Of a DNA stretch of 64,000 nt, positions 17,073 to 26,532 are shown piece by piece (within the stretch, counting starts at the first letter, position 1; each line of letters starts with the position of its first letter). The stretch lies in contig DYRG01000001.1 of assembly GCA_020718845.1 (NCBI GenBank), positions 62,001 to 126,000 on the forward strand, read 5' to 3'. The notes beneath the pieces are model-generated. The model ran no database searches and had not been told where the DNA came from. It saw nothing but the letters and a program-made list of their open reading frames with translations. This DNA is from Thiomargarita sp. (lineage in GTDB: Bacteria; Pseudomonadota; Gammaproteobacteria; Beggiatoales; Beggiatoaceae). Both the position numbers and the translations under genes were made by a program.

Positions 17073-17951
17073 ATGATAAAAATCAAGTTGTTATCAATCA
17101 GCATTGCTTTGGCACTAACGACACAGGTTACTGTTGCGGCTGATTATTTGCTCGATGCAACCACGATGGCGGTGGGTGCAACGACGGGCGAAAACCTTGT
17201 GGTTAAAGAAGGTTGCCTCGATCCCACCAAAACCTCTTGCACCGACAAGTATAAATGGTTGACCGCCACTTCTGCAATCAAAATCGGCAACATTCAAGTC
17301 CCGATGGAACTTAAAGGCAATTACGAAGTCATCATCACCCTTGATGCTGGCGGCGATCCCAAAGCTATTAAACTTTTAACTGCTGATAATAAAGGAATTT
17401 CTTTAACCTCAAGTTCTGAAGCGTCTTGGACTTTGAAAGCAAACGGGGTGGGCGAGGGTAGCGTTAGCGGTTTCAGCCGTGCTTGGAAGGGAGGCTATAC
17501 TTTTAACGAGGTTAAACTCACCGTCCAACAAGGCACAACTCAGAGCAATACGGAAGCCTATCTCAACGGTGTTGCTTTTGAGAAATATTGCGAAAACTGT
17601 GTTTCATTAAAACTTGAAAAAGATCAAGTATTTAATAAAATTAGCTTTGAGGGTTTTACAACTAACGACCGCATTATTGACGTTAAAATACGCAGTTTAT
17701 CAACCGTTGCTGCTTGTTCAAATGGCAGTTCTACTATTGTTACAAATCCAATTACTGGAACAACTAATACCAGTAATTTACCTCAAATTGCTTCAAATTT
17801 AGACATAAAAATTCCACGCGGTTTATATTCACAAAGTGGTGGACTTTTTACACCTGCTGGATCAATTCCTATTTGGGCAGATTTGAAATATGTACCACAA
17901 GGTAGCCAGCATTTGTGGACATTAACGGGTGCAGGCGTACTTCCTCAATAG
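17073..17951 (+). CDS. Secreted protein of unknown function (tandem paralogue 1)
   Basis: A 292-residue exported protein: a clear signal peptide (LLSISIALALTTQVTVAA, cut about residue 22), then a beta-rich domain with four early Cys (CLDPTKTSC and a CENC pair later), a low-complexity Thr/Asn linker, and a C-terminal block beginning LPQIASNLDIKIPRG. I do not recognise the family. It is about 60% identical to the next gene and nearly identical in the last 60 residues. It is the first of a pair carried inside the cassette and divergent from the toxin operon. The 5' half uses more GC-rich codons than the 3' half, hinting at mosaic origin. Confidence 0.7.
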   Translation: MIKIKLLSISIALALTTQVTVAADYLLDATTMAVGATTGENLVVKEGCLDPTKTSCTDKYKWLTATSAIKIGNIQVPMELKGNYEVIITLDAGGDPKAIKLLTADNKGISLTSSSEASWTLKANGVGEGSVSGFSRAWKGGYTFNEVKLTVQQGTTQSNTEAYLNGVAFEKYCENCVSLKLEKDQVFNKISFEGFTTNDRIIDVKIRSLSTVAACSNGSSTIVTNPITGTTNTSNLPQIASNLDIKIPRGLYSQSGGLFTPAGSIPIWADLKYVPQGSQHLWTLTGAGVLPQ

Positions 17952-17980
17952 TTTTTCAATTTAATGAAATGGAGTTTTCT

Positions 17981-18850
17981 ATGTTAAATAAATCCGTAAG
18001 TTTTTTAATCAGTGCAATGTGTGTTACAAACGCATTTGCAAGTGATTATGTTGTAGATGCAACCACCATGAATGTTGGATCAAGTATTGGAGAAAATCTT
18101 GTTGTTAAAGAAGGTTGCCTCGATCCCAGCAAAACCACTTGTGCTGAGAAATTCAAATGGTTGACTTCTAGTTCAGCAGTCAAAATGGGTAATTTACAAA
18201 TACTCGGTGAACTCAAAGGCAACTTTGAAATTATCATCACATTAGATTCAAATGATGATCAAAAAGCAATTAAGCTCTTAACTTCTGATAATAGAGGTAT
18301 TTCTTTTAATTTACCTTATGGAGATGCTGATTGGAGACTTATTGCAAACGGTTTTGGTACAGGCGGTGGAAATTACGGACGTGCGGGTTGGAATTATGGT
18401 TATGCCTTTAATGAAGTTAAATTAGTGGTGCAACAAGGCGCAACAGAAAGCATTGCACAAGCCTATATTAACGGCACACCTTATACCAGCGGCTCAGGTA
18501 TTGTTAAGCTAGATAGAGAAGTTGTATTCACACGAGTTGCTTTTGAAGGATTTACAGTTAATGACCGCATTTCAGATATAAAAATCCGCAACATTTCAAA
18601 TCCAACCACAACCGCTTGCTCAAATGGAAGTTCAACGACGACAACGCCAGTTTCAGGAACAACTAACACGGGTGATTTACCACAAATTGCTTCAAATTTA
18701 GATATAAAAATTCCACGCGGTTTGTATTCACAAAGTGGTGGACTTTTCACACCAGCGGGATCGATTCCAATTTGGGCTGATTTGAAATACGTTCCTCAAA
18801 ATGGACAGCAACTCTGGACATTAACAGGAGCTGGCGTGCTTCCGCAGTAA
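17981..18850 (+). CDS. Secreted protein of unknown function (tandem paralogue 2)
   Basis: A 289-residue paralogue of the preceding gene with its own signal peptide (SVSFLISAMCVTNAFA) and the same layout: DYVVDATTMNVG start, CLDPSKTTC pair, TTTTP-type linker, and a C-terminal block from LPQIASNLDIKI to GAGVLPQ that is almost unchanged. The pair CENC of paralogue 1 is missing. GGAG lies nine bases before the ATG at 17981; a longer frame from 17915 overlaps the neighbour and is unlikely. It sits 29 bases after paralogue 1, so both are co-transcribed. Function is unknown; the constant tail suggests a shared partner or surface anchor. Confidence 0.7.
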   Translation: MLNKSVSFLISAMCVTNAFASDYVVDATTMNVGSSIGENLVVKEGCLDPSKTTCAEKFKWLTSSSAVKMGNLQILGELKGNFEIIITLDSNDDQKAIKLLTSDNRGISFNLPYGDADWRLIANGFGTGGGNYGRAGWNYGYAFNEVKLVVQQGATESIAQAYINGTPYTSGSGIVKLDREVVFTRVAFEGFTVNDRISDIKIRNISNPTTTACSNGSSTTTTPVSGTTNTGDLPQIASNLDIKIPRGLYSQSGGLFTPAGSIPIWADLKYVPQNGQQLWTLTGAGVLPQ

Positions 18851-18915
18851 GTTGCTTAAAAAGTTTAACATCAAATCTTCTAGATTTTGAAACAATTGTA
18901 TTAAGTTAAGGATTT

Positions 18916-18936
18916 TCCCCTCCTAAAAAGAGGGGA
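18916..18936. repeat. GC-rich hairpin after the secreted-protein pair
   Basis: TCCCCTC and GAGGGGA form a seven-base stem around a seven-base loop. No T run follows, so it is either a processing hairpin or a small dispersed palindrome rather than a classical terminator. Confidence 0.5.
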
Positions 18937-18998
18937 TTAAGGTGCGTATTTAATTATCATTTTCCTTTAAAAACAAACAAATATAAAATGAAGAAAAA

Positions 18999-19235
18999 CC
19001 CTTTTTTAAAGAACCCAAAGTAGCATCATAAAATCAGGTAAAATAGCGTTAAATTTTGATTTGAACAGAGAGCGCTAAAAATGCGTAATTATTTGATTAT
19101 ATTGGCAATTTTAATATTGCAAGGGTGCGGCGGAAGTGGTAATGCGTTGACCGATGCGGCGAATGCGTTTAAATACGAAAACGATCCGACCACAACCACG
19201 ACCACCACTACGCCGTTGCCAACGCTTTCTTTTAA
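18999..19235 (+). repeat. Right copy of direct repeat (5' end of 3HB-oligomer hydrolase gene)
   Basis: The 237-base partner of 15833-16057. It is 12 bases longer because of four extra Thr codons and holds the upstream region and first codons that now drive the intact hydrolase. A TAAAAT at 19039-19044 could be its -10 element. Confidence 0.92.
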
Positions 19236-21051
19236 CGCGATCACCGCCACGAAAACGCTTTATAACGGCGCGGATAATGATTTATTGACGGGTGGTTTGG
19301 GCGAAACAGGGCTGTTGGGCAATCCGCCGACCGTCAACGCAACCGTTCCGACTGCCGACTCGTTGCGCAAAGCCGCGTTGTATTATAGTTATAAAAATCA
19401 ATTAGATATGCGCAGCGCGTCAGGTTTTGGGACATTTTACGGACTGTCCGTCACGAATCGCCCCAACGACGGTAAAATCGCTGGCAAAGAATATATTTCC
19501 TATAGTAATGATGGACTTAACGCCACGTTATTATTACAAATTCCGAGCAATTTCGATCCGACATTACCTTGTTTAATTGCCGCACCGTCGACGGGTTCGA
19601 GAGGCATTTTTGGCGCGGTGAGTTCGGCAGGTGAATGGGGTTTGAAAAATCGTTGCGCGATCATTTACACCGATAAAGGTGCGGGAATTGGCGTTCACGA
19701 TTTGACCGGCGACACCGTGAATTTGATCGACGGAACGCGCACAACTGCTTCAAATGCAAGCACTTACAGTCATTTTACCGCGATCGGCAAAGATTCAATG
19801 AGCATTTCATCGTTTGCCTCTTCAAATACCAATCGCATCGCCCAAAAACACGCCCATTCTCAACGCAATCCTGAAAAAGATTGGGGTAAAAATGTATTAA
19901 ATTCAATTACTTTCGCATTCGATGTTTTGAATCGTCAAGATGTATTTGGAAATCAAAATAGTTTCAATGCAGAAAACGTGATGGTAATTGCAACGGGTTT
20001 TGGCGAAGCGGGTGCGGCGGCATTGAAAGCGGCGGAACAAGATGGGGATAATTTGATTGATGCGGTGGTGGCGGTTTCTCCGTTGATTTCAGTGAGAAAT
20101 CCCAGCGGTTTCACGATTAAACAAGGCACTCAAATGTGGGATTCCTCTGTTTTCAATAAAACCCTTTTAGAAACCTTTACGCATTACAATTTATTACAAC
20201 CTTGCGCATCGGGAGAAACCGATCGTTGTTCTAGTTTGAAATCCGCTGGAATGATCAGTGGCACAACTTCCGACAAACAAATCGCAGAAGCCCTTCATTT
20301 GCTTTTTACTTTAAATGGAAGTTTGCAAACTAGCCATGCTTTAACCCCTATTTATCAAAAGGCGGGTTTCTATGCGGGTTATGCTTATAATTACGCAAGT
20401 TCTTATGGTAAATTTAGCGTTGTAGAAAACCTTTGTAATTACGCTTATCAAAAGAACGGTGACGTAACAACTTTATTTGCAAATGGTTCTGGCACAACGC
20501 CAAGCGATGGAATTTCTTTAATAAATTCAACAAATTACCAATCAGCGAGTTGTTTAAGACAATTAATCGCAAATCCTAACAGTTTATTAGGTTCAGATAA
20601 AGAATTTGCAGATCGAATTTACAGCGGAATGAGTGATACTTTAGCAACCGCCGATTTGAGAAACAAACCCGCGTTAATTCTTCATGGTCGTGATGATCCC
20701 TTAGCCTTAGTTAATCAAACCAGCCGCGTTTATTATGGCATGAACAAAAAATTTCTTTCTAATAGCAAATTATCCTATTTAGAAATCAAAAACGCGCATC
20801 ATTTTGATAATTTAAATCAACAATATAGCTTAAACTATATTCCTTTAACTTATTATATGAATAATGCTCTGGATGCAATGTTAGCGCATTTACAAAAACG
20901 CACTGCCCTTCCTCAAAGTATGGTCGTTGCCGCAAAACCCGCTCCTTTGGGAATTGCTTTAGATGAAACGAATTATTTAGTGCCTTTTTCTAGCACTAAA
21001 AATTGCGCAATTTCTTTTAACAATTCTCAATTAGTTGTTCCAGATTGTTAA
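19081..21051 (+). CDS. D-(-)-3-hydroxybutyrate oligomer hydrolase (lipoprotein)
   Basis: A 656-residue member of the 3HB-oligomer hydrolase family. The first 16 residues form a lipoprotein signal (lipobox LQGC, Cys16), followed by a Gly/Thr-rich linker. The catalytic region has CLIAAPSTGSRGIFGAV near residue 165 and ATGFGEAGAAALKAAEQDG near residue 310, with ALILHGRDDPLA near residue 535 and a late NAHHFDN, matching the Asp and His positions of alpha/beta hydrolases. It cleaves soluble 3-hydroxybutyrate oligomers from poly-3HB degradation. Length is close to the family's 690. Its 5' end is duplicated upstream, and the current promoter belongs to the right-hand repeat. Confidence 0.85.
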   Translation: MRNYLIILAILILQGCGGSGNALTDAANAFKYENDPTTTTTTTTPLPTLSFNAITATKTLYNGADNDLLTGGLGETGLLGNPPTVNATVPTADSLRKAALYYSYKNQLDMRSASGFGTFYGLSVTNRPNDGKIAGKEYISYSNDGLNATLLLQIPSNFDPTLPCLIAAPSTGSRGIFGAVSSAGEWGLKNRCAIIYTDKGAGIGVHDLTGDTVNLIDGTRTTASNASTYSHFTAIGKDSMSISSFASSNTNRIAQKHAHSQRNPEKDWGKNVLNSITFAFDVLNRQDVFGNQNSFNAENVMVIATGFGEAGAAALKAAEQDGDNLIDAVVAVSPLISVRNPSGFTIKQGTQMWDSSVFNKTLLETFTHYNLLQPCASGETDRCSSLKSAGMISGTTSDKQIAEALHLLFTLNGSLQTSHALTPIYQKAGFYAGYAYNYASSYGKFSVVENLCNYAYQKNGDVTTLFANGSGTTPSDGISLINSTNYQSASCLRQLIANPNSLLGSDKEFADRIYSGMSDTLATADLRNKPALILHGRDDPLALVNQTSRVYYGMNKKFLSNSKLSYLEIKNAHHFDNLNQQYSLNYIPLTYYMNNALDAMLAHLQKRTALPQSMVVAAKPAPLGIALDETNYLVPFSSTKNCAISFNNSQLVVPDC

Positions 21052-21140
21052 TATATTTTATTGCATCATTTGTAAGGAAGTAGGTTGGGGATTTTTATAT
21101 TGCGTCGTGAAAAAGGCGGTGGTTTGTGATCGGGGAAGGG

Positions 21141-21169
21141 TTGCGAAAGGACTCAAATTAGTATATAAG
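21141..21169 (+). promoter_or_regulatory. Promoter of tusA-dsrE2
   Basis: TTGCGA (21141-21146) and TATAAG (21164-21169) are separated by 17 bases and sit 47 bases before the tusA start, a good sigma-70 type arrangement. Confidence 0.6.
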
Positions 21170-21215
21170 AATGCTGTTGTTTTCTAACATTCGAAAAACT
21201 TTAAGGAGCACTATT

Positions 21216-21446
21216 ATGAGTAATTTTGACCAAGAACTTGACGCAAGCGGCTTAAACTGCCCATTACCTATTTTGAAGGCGAAAAAAGCAATTAACGGAC
21301 TGGCGAGCGGACAGGTGTTGCACATCATCGCTACTGACCCGGGGTCTGTGAAAGACTTTGCTTCGTTTTGTTCCCAAACTGGCAATGTCTTGATGGAATC
21401 CACCGAAGAAGGCGGCAAATACCACTTCTTAATCAAAAAAGGCTAA
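21216..21446 (+). CDS. tusA: Sulfur carrier protein TusA
   Basis: A 76-residue TusA-family protein. DASGLNCPLPILKAKKAI holds the signature CPxP motif, with the Cys near residue 14 that carries persulfide. TDPGSVKDFASFC and the C-terminal strand complete the SirA-like fold. In sulfur oxidisers TusA passes sulfane sulfur between rhodanese, DsrE-type proteins and Dsr or Hdr enzymes in the cytoplasm. The ATG at 21216 follows AAGGAG; the longer frame from 21171 lacks a ribosome site. It is four bases from dsrE2, so the pair is co-transcribed. Confidence 0.92.
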   Translation: MSNFDQELDASGLNCPLPILKAKKAINGLASGQVLHIIATDPGSVKDFASFCSQTGNVLMESTEEGGKYHFLIKKG

Positions 21447-21450
21447 CCCG

Positions 21451-21912
21451 ATGAAAAAACTCGCAATTATTGCCACCAAAGGAACGCTCGATTGGGCGTA
21501 TCCTCCATTTATTTTGGCATCGACCGCCGCCGCGTTGGGTTATGAAGTCCAAATCTTCTTTACTTTCTATGGCTTACAGTTGTTGCGCAAAAAACTTGAC
21601 CTCAAAGTCAGTTCGCTCGGCAATCCCGCGATGCCTATGCCCATGCCCGTTCCAGTGTTAATGCAAGCACTGCCAGGTATGGAATCTTTCATGACCATGA
21701 TGATGAAAAAAACCATGAAATCAAAAGGCGTGGCAGAGTTGGGTGATTTACGCGATTTGTGCCAAGAAGCCGACGTGAAATTCATTGCGTGTCAAATGAC
21801 GGTGGATTTGTTTGAATTTGATACCAAAGATTTCATTGGTGATATTGAATACGGTGGCGCGGCAACTTTCTTTGAATTTGCTGGCGAATCAGATATTTGC
21901 TTATACATTTAA
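21451..21912 (+). CDS. dsrE2: DsrE2-like sulfurtransferase subunit
   Basis: A 153-residue DsrE/DsrF-superfamily protein of the DsrE2 subgroup. KLAIIATKGTLDWAYPPFILAS is the N-terminal strand-helix, a Met/Pro-rich hydrophobic region (about residues 55-90) is the hallmark of DsrE2 and probably associates with the membrane, and FIACQMTVDLF near residue 110 contains the conserved Cys that binds sulfur. It accepts sulfur from, or donates it to, TusA. The tusA-dsrE2 pair is common in sulfur oxidisers; the rhodanese that usually completes the module is not adjacent here. Confidence 0.88.
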   Translation: MKKLAIIATKGTLDWAYPPFILASTAAALGYEVQIFFTFYGLQLLRKKLDLKVSSLGNPAMPMPMPVPVLMQALPGMESFMTMMMKKTMKSKGVAELGDLRDLCQEADVKFIACQMTVDLFEFDTKDFIGDIEYGGAATFFEFAGESDICLYI

Positions 21913-21927
21913 AACTTAGTTTTAAAC

Positions 21928-21965
21928 AAAACCGACTCTTTTTAAATAAAGGGCGGTTTTTTTAT
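21928..21965. terminator. Terminator between dsrE2 and the convergent ATPase gene
   Basis: AAAACCG pairs with CGGTTTT at the base of a longer imperfect hairpin, followed by a T run on the plus strand. It can serve dsrE2 and possibly the convergent gene. Confidence 0.65.
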
Positions 21966-23432
21966 TTACTCTTGAGTCACGCGAAGAAGTTCTTCTAAAG
22001 AGGTGTCGCCATTTAAAACTCGACGTAAGCCATCTTGTTGAATACTTTGAGAAATTTGACGCGCATATATTTCTAAATCGTGCTGACCTGCGCCGTCGTG
22101 AATGAGTTTGCGTAATGTCGAATCCATCGGCACTAATTCATAAATCCCCGTTCGACCTTTATATCCGCTATTTCTACACACATTACAACCTTGTGGTTTG
22201 TAGAAATGAATTTCCTCTGTTTTAAGATTTGAAAAATGCGCTTTTTCAAATGAATCTGGCACATAAGAAACCTTGCAATGCGGACACAAAAGCCGTATTA
22301 AACGTTGGGACATAACCGCAATCAAACTCGACGCGAGCAAAAACGGCTCAATGCCCATATCACGCAGCCGCGTCATCGCGCCAACCGCCGTGTTGGTGTG
22401 CAACGTGGAAAACACCAAATGCCCCGTCAAACTCGCTTGGACGGCAATTTGCGCGGTTTCGTGATCCCGAATTTCGCCGACCATCACCACATCAGGGTCT
22501 TGACGCAAAATCGCCCTCAAACCCCGCGCAAAAGTCATGTCAACCTTTTGATTTACTTGAGTTTGTCCGATGCCGTCCAAATAATATTCAATCGGGTCTT
22601 CGACCGTCATAATGTTTCGCCGCCGATCATTCAAATGATTTAGCATTGAATATAAAGAAGTTGTTTTACCAGAACCTGTCGGGCCAGTCACTAAAAAAAT
22701 CCCGTGTGGTTTCTCAATTTGTTCTAAAAGTTTCTCACGAAAAATCGGCGTAATTTGCAATGATTCTAAAGATAATCGAGCGGCTTGTTTATCTAATAAT
22801 CTTAAAACCACGCGTTCTCCATGCGCACCCGGGATCGTAGAAACCCGTACATCAACGGCTCTTCCCGCAATTTTTAAAGAAATTCTTCCATCTTGCGGCA
22901 AACGTTTCTCTGCAATATCGAGTTTCGACATTACCTTAATTCTCGATGCTAAGAGTGGTGCAAGTCCGCGTTTTGGTTGTAAAACTTCTCTCAAAACCCC
23001 ATCAACTCGAAATCGAACCACTAATCTATTTTCATAAGGTTCAAGATGAATATCGGACGCATTTTCTTTCACCGCTTCTGAAAGCAACGCATTAATTAGT
23101 TTAATTATCGGGGCATCATCGACACTTTCTAATAAATCAGTTGGTTCATTTGAAAGTTGCTCGGCGACTTGAAATAAATCTCCTCCTTCTTCCAAATCTT
23201 CTGCCATCGGCATATTTTGCGCTTGCGTTTCATATTGTTCAGTTAAACGTGCATTAAAGAGTTCTTCTGATAAATTGATTAGTTGAATGGGCAGATCAAC
23301 AAATCGTCGCACTTCTAAAATGCTTTGGTAATTTACATTCGGTCGATGATAAACAGTTGCAATATGTTCATGGATTTCTCCAATTAAAACTCCATGACGT
23401 TTCGCAAAACTAAAAGGCAAATGCTTATTCAT
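21966..23432 (-). CDS. gspE: GspE/PilB-family secretion or pilus ATPase
   Basis: A 488-residue type II secretion/type IV pilus ATPase. The N-terminal N1E-like domain is followed by NASDIHLEP near residue 140, Walker [14 protein letters not shown] near 250, the Asp box, Walker [16 protein letters not shown] near 310, and the His box LHTNTA near 340. A tetracysteine zinc site (CPHC and CNVC, about residues 387-420) is present. It powers assembly of a pseudopilus or pilus from the cytoplasmic side. No other gsp or pil gene is beside it, so GspE rather than PilB is a best guess based on length and domain shape. Its 5' end overlaps the kinase gene by eight bases. Confidence 0.82.
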   Translation of the reverse strand: MNKHLPFSFAKRHGVLIGEIHEHIATVYHRPNVNYQSILEVRRFVDLPIQLINLSEELFNARLTEQYETQAQNMPMAEDLEEGGDLFQVAEQLSNEPTDLLESVDDAPIIKLINALLSEAVKENASDIHLEPYENRLVVRFRVDGVLREVLQPKRGLAPLLASRIKVMSKLDIAEKRLPQDGRISLKIAGRAVDVRVSTIPGAHGERVVLRLLDKQAARLSLESLQITPIFREKLLEQIEKPHGIFLVTGPTGSGKTTSLYSMLNHLNDRRRNIMTVEDPIEYYLDGIGQTQVNQKVDMTFARGLRAILRQDPDVVMVGEIRDHETAQIAVQASLTGHLVFSTLHTNTAVGAMTRLRDMGIEPFLLASSLIAVMSQRLIRLLCPHCKVSYVPDSFEKAHFSNLKTEEIHFYKPQGCNVCRNSGYKGRTGIYELVPMDSTLRKLIHDGAGQHDLEIYARQISQSIQQDGLRRVLNGDTSLEELLRVTQE

Positions 23433-25395
23433 TTGTATTCATCAACGGTTGTGTTGGAAAAGCAACGGTAAAAGTTGAACCGTGATCTAATTCACTTTTG
23501 CACCATACTTTTCCATGAATAGATTCAATCAATTTCTTCACAATAAATAAACCCAATCCAGTTGAATGTTCTTTTGCGGTGGGTTTTGGTGTTAAACGAG
23601 TAAATTTACCAAAAAGTTTTGCTTGATCGGCTTCACTTAAACCTTGTCCTTGATCTTGAATATCACAATAAATCATTGATTTATCACGGTAAATTTTAAT
23701 AAAAATCTCTTTTTTAAATGGTGAATATTTAATCGCATTTGATAACAAATTATCCAAAATTTGATCAACCATACTTTCATCAGCCCAAGCTGAATATTTC
23801 TCAATGGGTTTCTCGAATATAATCGTAATATTTTTATCACGAGCGGGCTTTTCATAAGTATGGCAAAGCGACGTTAAAATCGGCACAAGATCAACGTAAC
23901 TTAAAATAGAATTTAATTTATCAGATTCTATTGCATTGACATCTAATAAATTAGTGATTAAATGAAACATTTTCTCTGCACTTTGCTCAATATCATGACT
24001 AAACTCAGATATTTCATTTTTTGAGAAAATTTCTACATTTTCTCGAATTGCTTGAGATAAACCTAAAATTCCCGACAACGGATTTTTCAAATCATGTGCA
24101 ACTATGCCTAAAAATTCATTTTTTTCTTGGTTTAATTTCAATAGCATATCGTTTTTTTCATTTAATTCATGCGTACGTTCTCGAACTTTTTCCTCTAAAA
24201 GTGAGAAATACGCTTCTAATTGTTTGGTCATATGGTAAAACGAATGCGATAAAACCTCTATTTCATCCATATTTTTATTCATAGATACTCGCGGTTGATT
24301 TGTATTTGTAGAATTAACAGATGAATTGTTTTCAATTAAGCGATCACATTCATCTAAAATAGGTTGCAAACGTTTATTTAACCAACGAACAAAACTAATC
24401 ACCACAAACATCAAAATTCCACCCGCGACAAATACACCAATTACAGTAATTTTAATTGCTGATAAAATAATTTGAGATTCAGGCACAGAAACCAGCATTA
24501 ACCATTTAGTATTTGCGACTCGTTGATATGCCCAGAAATTACCGTTGTAATGTGTAAATCCTTTCTGATGAGTTTGTAAAATATCCCAAATTGCAGAAAT
24601 GTCTGGGATTTGTTGATAATTCTCAATATTGATGGCTTTTTCGGGTTGTGGAGGATAACTTAACAAATCTCCTTTCTCTGTCAATAAAACATGATAACCA
24701 TGTTCCCAATTTAAAGGTGTTTTGATTTGTCGAGTTAATTCTGTCACATCAATATCTGCACCTACAATACCTAATAAATCGTTGTTTTTACTAAATATTG
24801 GCGATACAAAATTCACCATTGTAATAGTGTACCATTTATAAGAATCTGTCCAAATTGATCTGCGTTGACTTACGGGTAAAGTGTAATAAGTTTGAGTGAA
24901 ATATTGATCGGTCACAAATAAATCTGCATAACGAGTAGAATCATAAGGTGGCGGTAATATTTTTCCTACCGCTGATGGGTCTTTTGGATCGGTATAGAAA
25001 TAATGCCAAAATCCTTGACAATCTGGATCAATTTTACGGGGTGTTTGTCCAAAGCCAGTTCCTACCACTAAACTTGGGCGATTCAAATAAAAATTGAAAG
25101 CAAGTTGTTTATAATCTTCTAAAGTATGTTTTGCAGATGATTCGTGCATCACAGAAACCGATGAAGCTAACGAGTACATGGTTTCTTCGATACGCGCTAG
25201 TTGTACTTCAATAAATTTGACTTGTACTTCTAAATTTGTAATAATTGCTTGCTCTGTACGTTCTTGCAAAACTTTATAGAATAAATAAGACATTCCTATT
25301 AAAGAAATTAGGGCAGTTCCTAACACATAAAATAACAAACGTGCACCAATTGAATGATGAATAGCTAATTTAAAATTATGAAACTGCGATTTCAT
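23425..25395 (-). CDS. Membrane sensor histidine kinase with dCACHE sensor
   Basis: A 656-residue kinase. Two membrane helices (about residues 20-40 and 320-345) enclose a periplasmic dCACHE domain (about 45-315), with [12 protein letters not shown] matching the family. A HAMP-like linker and coiled region precede HisKA ([14 protein letters not shown], phospho-His near 425) and HATPase_c with N box [12 protein letters not shown] near 545, G1 DQGQGLS and G2 STGLGLFIV. No receiver domain or partner regulator is adjacent. It is upstream of and overlaps the GspE gene, so the two are probably co-expressed. The ligand is unknown; dCACHE domains usually bind small metabolites. Confidence 0.88.
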   Translation of the reverse strand: MKSQFHNFKLAIHHSIGARLLFYVLGTALISLIGMSYLFYKVLQERTEQAIITNLEVQVKFIEVQLARIEETMYSLASSVSVMHESSAKHTLEDYKQLAFNFYLNRPSLVVGTGFGQTPRKIDPDCQGFWHYFYTDPKDPSAVGKILPPPYDSTRYADLFVTDQYFTQTYYTLPVSQRRSIWTDSYKWYTITMVNFVSPIFSKNNDLLGIVGADIDVTELTRQIKTPLNWEHGYHVLLTEKGDLLSYPPQPEKAINIENYQQIPDISAIWDILQTHQKGFTHYNGNFWAYQRVANTKWLMLVSVPESQIILSAIKITVIGVFVAGGILMFVVISFVRWLNKRLQPILDECDRLIENNSSVNSTNTNQPRVSMNKNMDEIEVLSHSFYHMTKQLEAYFSLLEEKVRERTHELNEKNDMLLKLNQEKNEFLGIVAHDLKNPLSGILGLSQAIRENVEIFSKNEISEFSHDIEQSAEKMFHLITNLLDVNAIESDKLNSILSYVDLVPILTSLCHTYEKPARDKNITIIFEKPIEKYSAWADESMVDQILDNLLSNAIKYSPFKKEIFIKIYRDKSMIYCDIQDQGQGLSEADQAKLFGKFTRLTPKPTAKEHSTGLGLFIVKKLIESIHGKVWCKSELDHGSTFTVAFPTQPLMNTNE

Positions 25396-25461
25396 TGGTA
25401 TTTCCTTTTTTGGTGCTTTGGTATTATGATCAAGTTCCTCTAATTATATCCTATTTTAACC

Positions 25462-26532
25462 ATGAGCAATTTAGAAGATACAAAATATATGACGCGGGCG
25501 TTGCATTTAGCCGCACAAGGTTTGTGGACAACTGACCCAAATCCTCACGTCGGGTGTGTGATTGTCAAAAACGGAGAAATCGTCGGCGAAGGTTGGCATC
25601 ACAAAGCGGGCGATTTTCACGCTGAAATCAATGCGTTACAAATGGCAGGTAAAAATGCAGAAAATTCAACCGTTTATGTCACTTTAGAACCTTGTTGTCA
25701 TTTTGGACGCACGCCGCCGTGTTCGCAAGCACTTGTTTCTGCTAAAGTTTCTCGGGTTGTGACTGCGATGGTTGATCCAAATCCCAAAGTCGCGGGACAA
25801 GGTTTGGCGCAATTGCAAGCGGCTGGAATTGAGATAAAAAGTGGGGTTTTACAAGAACAAGCGGAAGCCTTAAATGTCGGATTTATCAAAAGGATGCGCG
25901 AAAAATTGCCGTTTGTGCGTTTGAAATTGGCGATGAGTTTGGACGGGCGCACCGCGATGAAAAACGGGGAAAGTCAATGGATTACGTCATCTGAGGCTCG
26001 AACGGATGTGCAAAAATGGCGTGCGCGAAGTTCGGCGATTTTGACGGGAATTAACACCATTTTAGCCGACGATCCTGCCTTAACCGTTCGTTTGCCCAAC
26101 GTTTCTCGTCAACCGTTGCGCGTTGTTTTAGATACCCATTTACGCATTTCTCCGCACGCGAAGATTTTTAAAGAAAAGGGGGAAAACTTGATTTTAACTT
26201 CTAAAGAAACTTCTTTAACTTTTCCAAACACCGAAATTAAGCAAATTCAACTCAAAAATGGGCATTTGGATTTATTAGAAGTTTGTAAAACCTTAGCAGA
26301 GAATGAAATAAACGAGGTTTTTATCGAATGTGGGGCAACTTTGGCGGGGGCATTTATTTCTGAAAAGTTAGTCGATGAACTCATTTTATATGTTGCACCG
26401 ACTTTCTTAGGCGATCAAGCACGCGGATTATTGCAACTTCCTCATTTAGTGCATTTAAAAGACCGCATTAATTTTCAAATCAAAGAAATCCGCCACCTTG
26501 GGCAAGATTTACGTTTGACTTTAAGATTTTGA
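25462..26532 (+). CDS. ribD: Bifunctional riboflavin biosynthesis deaminase/reductase
   Basis: A 356-residue RibD. The deaminase half has HAEINAL near residue 50 and the zinc site PCCHFGRTPPC near 75. The reductase half begins with RLKLAMSLDGRTA near 155, followed by RARSSAILTGINT and later ECGATLAGAF. It turns the first pyrimidine intermediate of riboflavin synthesis into its ribityl product in two steps. No FMN riboswitch precedes it: only 66 bases separate it from the divergent kinase gene. Its 3' end overlaps the convergent ccmC gene by 12 bases. Confidence 0.95.
   Translation: MSNLEDTKYMTRALHLAAQGLWTTDPNPHVGCVIVKNGEIVGEGWHHKAGDFHAEINALQMAGKNAENSTVYVTLEPCCHFGRTPPCSQALVSAKVSRVVTAMVDPNPKVAGQGLAQLQAAGIEIKSGVLQEQAEALNVGFIKRMREKLPFVRLKLAMSLDGRTAMKNGESQWITSSEARTDVQKWRARSSAILTGINTILADDPALTVRLPNVSRQPLRVVLDTHLRISPHAKIFKEKGENLILTSKETSLTFPNTEIKQIQLKNGHLDLLEVCKTLAENEINEVFIECGATLAGAFISEKLVDELILYVAPTFLGDQARGLLQLPHLVHLKDRINFQIKEIRHLGQDLRLTLRF

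Noticed and set aside
18916-18936. Rho-independent terminator after the secreted pair
   Set aside because: The stem is good but no T run follows; recorded as a hairpin only.
15833-19235. Composite transposon or IS-flanked island
   Set aside because: The flanking repeats are pieces of a host gene with no transposase frame or terminal inverted repeats in them.
25396-25461. FMN riboswitch ahead of ribD
   Set aside because: The 66-base gap lacks the RFN core sequences and is too short.
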